A stretch of DNA of 64,000 nucleotides. Origin: Lawsonibacter asaccharolyticus (GTDB lineage Bacteria; Bacillota; Clostridia; Oscillospirales; Oscillospiraceae). The notes beneath the pieces are model-generated. The model searched no databases. It had not been told where the DNA came from and was given only the letters and a program-made list of their open reading frames with translations. This document shows positions 62,276-64,000 of the stretch, piece after piece; the stretch's first letter is position 1; every line of letters begins with the position of its first letter. Location: NCBI GenBank assembly GCA_003112755.1, contig BFBT01000001.1, positions 1,364,001 through 1,428,000 on the forward strand, given 5' to 3'. A program made the position numbers and the translations under genes.

Positions 62276-64000
62276 CGGCGCTGGTGGAGCGGGTGGTCTG
62301 GGTCTCCCTCGCCACCTCCCTGCTCCTGCTCCCGCTGCTGGGGCTGAGCGGCGCCATCCGCAGGCGCTACCGGGCAGGGAGCTGCTACCTGCTGTGGCTG
62401 GTGCTGGCCCTGCGCCTGCTGATCCCCCTGCCCGTCCCGGTCCCGGTGGGGACCGCTTTGTCCCAGGTGGTCCCTGCGCCAGCGGCGGAGGAAACACTCG
62501 TCCCCCTTCCGGGGATCTCGGGTCCCGCGTCCGTCCGGGGACCGCAGGCAGGCGGAGCGGGAGGCGCCGCCGAACTGACCGAGGCGCTCTCCTGGCTCTG
62601 GGCGGCGGGGGCGGTCCTCTTCCTCGGCGTGGGGGGCGGGGGCTACCTGCGGGCCCGAAGAAAGATCCTAGAGGGCAGCCAGGCGCGGGCGGGAGACCAG
62701 GCGGCGCTGGAGGCCCTGGGTGGGACGGTGCCGGTGCTGCGAGCCGGGGTGGACACCCCCATGACCCTGGGCCTGCTGCGCCCGGTGATCGTGCTGCCGC
62801 CGGAGGTGCCGGAGGCGGACCTGCCCCTGATCCTGCGCCATGAGCTCTGCCATATCCGGCGGAGGGACCTGTGGTACAAGGGAGTCATGCTGCTGGCAAA
62901 CGCGGTCCACTGGTTCAACCCCCTGGTGTGGCGGATGGCCGGACAGGCGGGCCGGGATCTGGAATTGTACTGTGACGAGGCGGTGGTGGAGGGACAGGAC
63001 AGCGGCTTCCGCCGCCGCTATGGACAGGTGCTCCTGCAGGCATCGTCAGGGGGCGTGACCGCGGCCCTGACTACCCGGCTGGGGGGCACGGAGATGAAAG
63101 GAAGGATCATGAACCTGTTTTTACAAAAAAAGAAGGGGACCGCTCTGGTGGCGGCTGTGGTGTGCGCCGCACTGCTCTGCGGCGGCGCGGTGGCCTGGGG
63201 GCCCTCTTCCGCCGCCGGGGCCCAGGACCTTCCCCAGGAGGCGGCGGCGCGGCTCCAGCAGGTGACGGAGAGCGTGACCCTCAACGAAGAAGGGAGCCAG
63301 GTGCGCTTCACTCTGCCTGAGCTGGAGGAGGGAGAGGACTGGAGGGTGCAGATCTCCGGCCGCTACGTGGCGGCGGACCAGGTCTCCATGAGCGTCCACC
63401 TGGACACGCCGGGCGTCTGGGAACCGGGGCGCTCCTATGAGATCCCAATAAAGCCCAGGCTGCGGCAGGCGGAGGGAGAGGGATATTACACCCAGCTGAC
63501 CCTCCACATATCTCTGGTCCGAGGGGAGGACAGTTGGGACGGGGAGGCGGACCTGCTGGCCCTGGCGTCACAGCCCCAGGGCGCCGGGAGCGGCTGGCTC
63601 TGGCCGGTGGAGGGGTATCATACCCTGTCCGCCCTGTTCGGCGGCCGGGTCCACCCTGTGACCGGACAGAGGACAGACCATACCGGCATCGACATCCCGG
63701 CTCCGGAGGGGACGCCGGTGCTGGCCGCCGCCTCCGGCACGGTGGAAGCGGCGGGCTGGGACGGGGAGGGCGGACTGGGTGACCGGGTGATCCTGGCCCA
63801 CGGGGGCGGCTGGACCACCACCTACGGCCAGCTCTCCCAAATCACGGCAGTGACGGGGGAGACGGTGGAGCAGGGGGAGGTCATCGGCTATGTGGGCGCC
63901 ACCGGGAGGGCCACCGGCCCCCACCTGCACCTGGAGCTGGCGGAGAACGGCGTCCCCACGGACCCGGCGGCCGCCTATCCGGGCCTGGAGCTGTCTGTGA
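62272..64000 (+). CDS. BlaR1-like M56 metallopeptidase fused to an M23 peptidase domain, open at right edge
   Basis: From ATG 62272 the frame is open to the window end (576 residues seen). The N-terminal half is M56/BlaR1-like: membrane segments (about 7-27, 35-55, 105-125), zinc motif HELCH (H190-H194) and a C-terminal transmembrane helix (about 288-310). An external stretch of about 130 residues follows, then an M23/LytM domain with FGGRVHPVTGQRTDHTGIDI (H470, D474), AAASGTVEAAG and HLHLE (H551, H553). M23 enzymes cut peptidoglycan cross-bridges. It replaces the penicillin-binding sensor of classic BlaR1 and is coupled to BlaI. Confidence 0.88.
   Translation, partial: MTALVERVVWVSLATSLLLLPLLGLSGAIRRRYRAGSCYLLWLVLALRLLIPLPVPVPVGTALSQVVPAPAAEETLVPLPGISGPASVRGPQAGGAGGAAELTEALSWLWAAGAVLFLGVGGGGYLRARRKILEGSQARAGDQAALEALGGTVPVLRAGVDTPMTLGLLRPVIVLPPEVPEADLPLILRHELCHIRRRDLWYKGVMLLANAVHWFNPLVWRMAGQAGRDLELYCDEAVVEGQDSGFRRRYGQVLLQASSGGVTAALTTRLGGTEMKGRIMNLFLQKKKGTALVAAVVCAALLCGGAVAWGPSSAAGAQDLPQEAAARLQQVTESVTLNEEGSQVRFTLPELEEGEDWRVQISGRYVAADQVSMSVHLDTPGVWEPGRSYEIPIKPRLRQAEGEGYYTQLTLHISLVRGEDSWDGEADLLALASQPQGAGSGWLWPVEGYHTLSALFGGRVHPVTGQRTDHTGIDIPAPEGTPVLAAASGTVEAAGWDGEGGLGDRVILAHGGGWTTTYGQLSQITAVTGETVEQGEVIGYVGATGRATGPHLHLELAENGVPTDPAAAYPGLELSV

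Overview
The window suggests a high-GC gut clostridium of the Oscillospiraceae (Flavonifractor / Lawsonibacter / Intestinimonas-like). The reasons are the Firmicutes origin gene order, single-membrane features (BlaI-type regulation, SLH surface anchoring, an Oxa1-type YidC), T-box and TPP leaders, a TRAP-fed sugar-acid operon, and the palindromic repeats common in that group. The genus is an inference; no rRNA gene is present.

Layout. 1-6.6 kb (minus): ricT (open at the left edge), holB, an Orn/Lys/Arg decarboxylase, jag, yidC, yidD, rnpA and rpmH, all leading away from the origin. 6.6-8.6 kb: origin region with dnaA, a cluster of DnaA boxes and a possible unwinding element. 8.6-17.3 kb (plus): dnaN, yaaA, recF, remB, gyrB, gyrA and two small genes. 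17.3-21.1 kb: accessory stretch with a DUF559 endonuclease bounded by inverted palindromic modules and running in frame into rnhA, an XRE regulator pair, and a tandem array of five ~263-bp palindrome-rich repeats. 21.2-27.1 kb: Gfo/Idh oxidoreductase, TPP riboswitch with thiT and a HAD phosphatase, ECF sigma/anti-sigma pair, and a frameshifted S41 peptidase. 27.3-36.1 kb (minus): DeoR-controlled catabolic operon (PEP-mutase/ICL-type lyase, PfkB kinase, class I aldolase, TRAP transporter, class II aldolase, four-carbon acid-sugar kinase); by eye it is less GC-rich than its surroundings.

36.4-52 kb (mostly minus): aspS and hisS, separated by a transposase remnant and three small exported proteins, with an Asp-type T-box upstream that is split from hisS by a regulator cassette. 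Then mgsA, minD, rsmG, mscL, serS, parB, parA and a noc-like gene with two parS sites. These genes point toward the origin, unlike the usual Bacillus-type layout. 52-64 kb (plus): dicarboxylate symporter, fluoroacetate-dehalogenase-like hydrolase, a 2274-residue SLH-anchored multi-hydrolase protein, and a BlaI / M56-M23 metallopeptidase pair open at the right edge.

The core genes cover initiation, clamp, topoisomerases, segregation, membrane insertion and tRNA charging. The most unusual content is the DUF559/palindrome system, the disrupted T-box-hisS-aspS operon, the sugar-acid operon without a recognisable dehydrogenase, and the multi-domain surface hydrolase carrying an in-frame palindromic duplication.
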